Positions 5,282-6,163 of a DNA stretch of 6,163 nucleotides are shown piece after piece. Position 1 is the first letter of the stretch. Each line of letters opens with the position of its first letter. Where the stretch lies: assembly GCA_900766055.1 (NCBI GenBank), contig CAAFTZ010000183.1:1-6163 (forward strand), in the 5' to 3' direction. A model generated the notes under the pieces. The model did not search any database, was not told where the DNA came from, and was given only the letters and a program-made list of their open reading frames with translations. The translations under genes and the position numbers were made by a program. This DNA comes from an uncultured Parasutterella sp. (GTDB lineage: Bacteria; Pseudomonadota; Gammaproteobacteria; Burkholderiales; Burkholderiaceae_F).

Positions 5282-6163
5282 ATGAATCTTCTAAGCCTCT
5301 CATTACTTGAAGCGATCGTGAGAACAGGATCGTACAGCGGCGCTGCAAAGGAAAAAAACTTTTCGGTGGCTAAGGTTAGCTTCCATATTAATAATCGTTC
5401 AAAACGAGCTGAATTTAATTCTTTTTGAAAAAGTCGGAAGACAGATGAGACTAACTAAAGATGGCGAAAAGGTCCTGGAGGAGGCAAGGAAGATATTGGA
5501 GGCCACTGAAAAAATATCCTCTATGAAAGGAGGATCTCCGAAACTAACGGGTAACCTAGGTATAGCTGTAGACGAAACCTTGCTCCAGTATCGTTTAGTG
5601 AACGTTATTAACAACTTTAGACAGATGGCGCCGGACGTAACGATAAAGGTTGAACTTGGCACTGCTTACTCGATTAAAGATATGGTTTTAAGGTCCGAGG
5701 TAGACCTGGCTGTCTCCTTCAATATGGGGAGCTACGAAAGTCCATTGACGGCACTCCCATTATGTTCGGAAGAATTAGGATTGTTTGGTTCTCCTAGGCT
5801 GAAAATAGAAAAGGAACAGTTCTTTCTTCCGAACCATTGCCCGAACTTAAATCTTTTGACGTGGAACTTCACCAGCGGTCCTTACCGGTTTTTCAAGCGG
5901 TTCCTGGACAAACGAGGGATATGTATGGGAAAAGACATGCAGGTGAGCAGTAGAAACATCATTAACACCTTTTTAGAAAGCGGGTTTGGTGTTGCTTACT
6001 TAGCCCAAGTATCGGTAGAGAGAGAAGTGGAAGAAGGAAGAATCTGCGAGATAAAGACAGCTCTGCCTAAAATTGATTTAGGTGTGATTTTGCTGAAAAA
6101 CTCGAACCATGCGGAGTCTTCCGCGGCTTCGTTATTTTCCAAGTTGGTAAAAAATGAACTCTA
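5282..6163 (+). pseudogene. LysR-family transcriptional regulator interrupted by a +1 frameshift
   Basis: From ATG 5282 the first frame encodes the start of a LysR helix-turn-helix (LLEAIVRTGSYSGAAKEKNF, then VAKVSFHINN) and stops at a TGA at 5426-5428 after 48 codons. Skipping one base near 5390-5396 moves into a frame open to the window end that resumes the motif exactly: VQNELNLILFEKVGR, then LTKDGEKVLEEA. The wing is followed by an effector-binding domain starting near GNLGIAVDETLL, with DLAVSF and a C-terminal SGFGVAYLAQ segment. The repaired protein is about 293 residues, normal for the family; the window ends with TA, perhaps the first two bases of the stop. No other lesion is seen, so the change is recent or a sequence error. 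No homopolymer is at the site, which argues against simple slippage. The ribosome site is weak. LysR proteins often control an adjacent gene; the flavin reductase upstream is the natural candidate. The ligand is unknown. Confidence 0.85.

Noticed and set aside
5390..5430. Programmed ribosomal frameshift in the LysR gene
   Set aside because: There is no slippery heptamer, no stop codon directly after the shift point and no evident stimulatory stem; mutation or sequence error is simpler.
5399..5662. 87-codon minus-strand open frame inside the LysR gene
   Set aside because: The plus strand carries the conserved LysR wing and linker sequence across this span; the minus-strand frame shows no domain.

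Overview
The window looks like a piece of chromosome from an anaerobic, gut-type betaproteobacterium, most plausibly a Sutterellaceae relative such as Parasutterella. This is an inference from the gene set (DcuC-type anaerobic carrier, secreted flavin reductase of the fumarate reductase family, M20 amidohydrolases, LysR regulator) and the moderate base composition. No rRNA or other marker gene is present to confirm it.

Layout: (1) 1-619, minus strand, N-terminal half of an M20 hydantoinase/carbamoylase-family amidohydrolase that runs off the left edge. (2) 620-905, a divergent intergenic region rich in inverted repeats, including a 20-bp perfect palindrome. (3) 906-2177, plus strand, a DcuC-family membrane carrier followed by a strong intrinsic terminator. 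(4) 2374-3642, plus strand, an AbgA-like M20D aminoacylase/amidohydrolase with its own terminator. (5) 3810-5186, plus strand, a Sec-exported FAD-dependent reductase of the fumarate/urocanate reductase family, lacking haem or FMN domains. (6) 5282-6163, plus strand, a LysR-type regulator broken by one +1 frameshift within its DNA-binding domain; it ends at, or one base beyond, the right edge.

Each plus-strand gene is separated from the next by a terminator or hairpin, so these are mostly single-gene transcription units. A plausible common theme is anaerobic use of amide- or ureido-linked amino acids: two metal-dependent amidohydrolases free amino acids, a dicarboxylate-type carrier moves the acid across the inner membrane, and a periplasmic flavoprotein disposes of electrons. 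The most notable points are the frameshifted LysR gene beside the flavin reductase, with a LysR-type box in front of that reductase; the apparent loss of the usual substrate-binding histidines in the reductase; and a sharp change in codon use between the first plus-strand genes and the last two. I saw no mobile element, CRISPR array, tRNA or rRNA.
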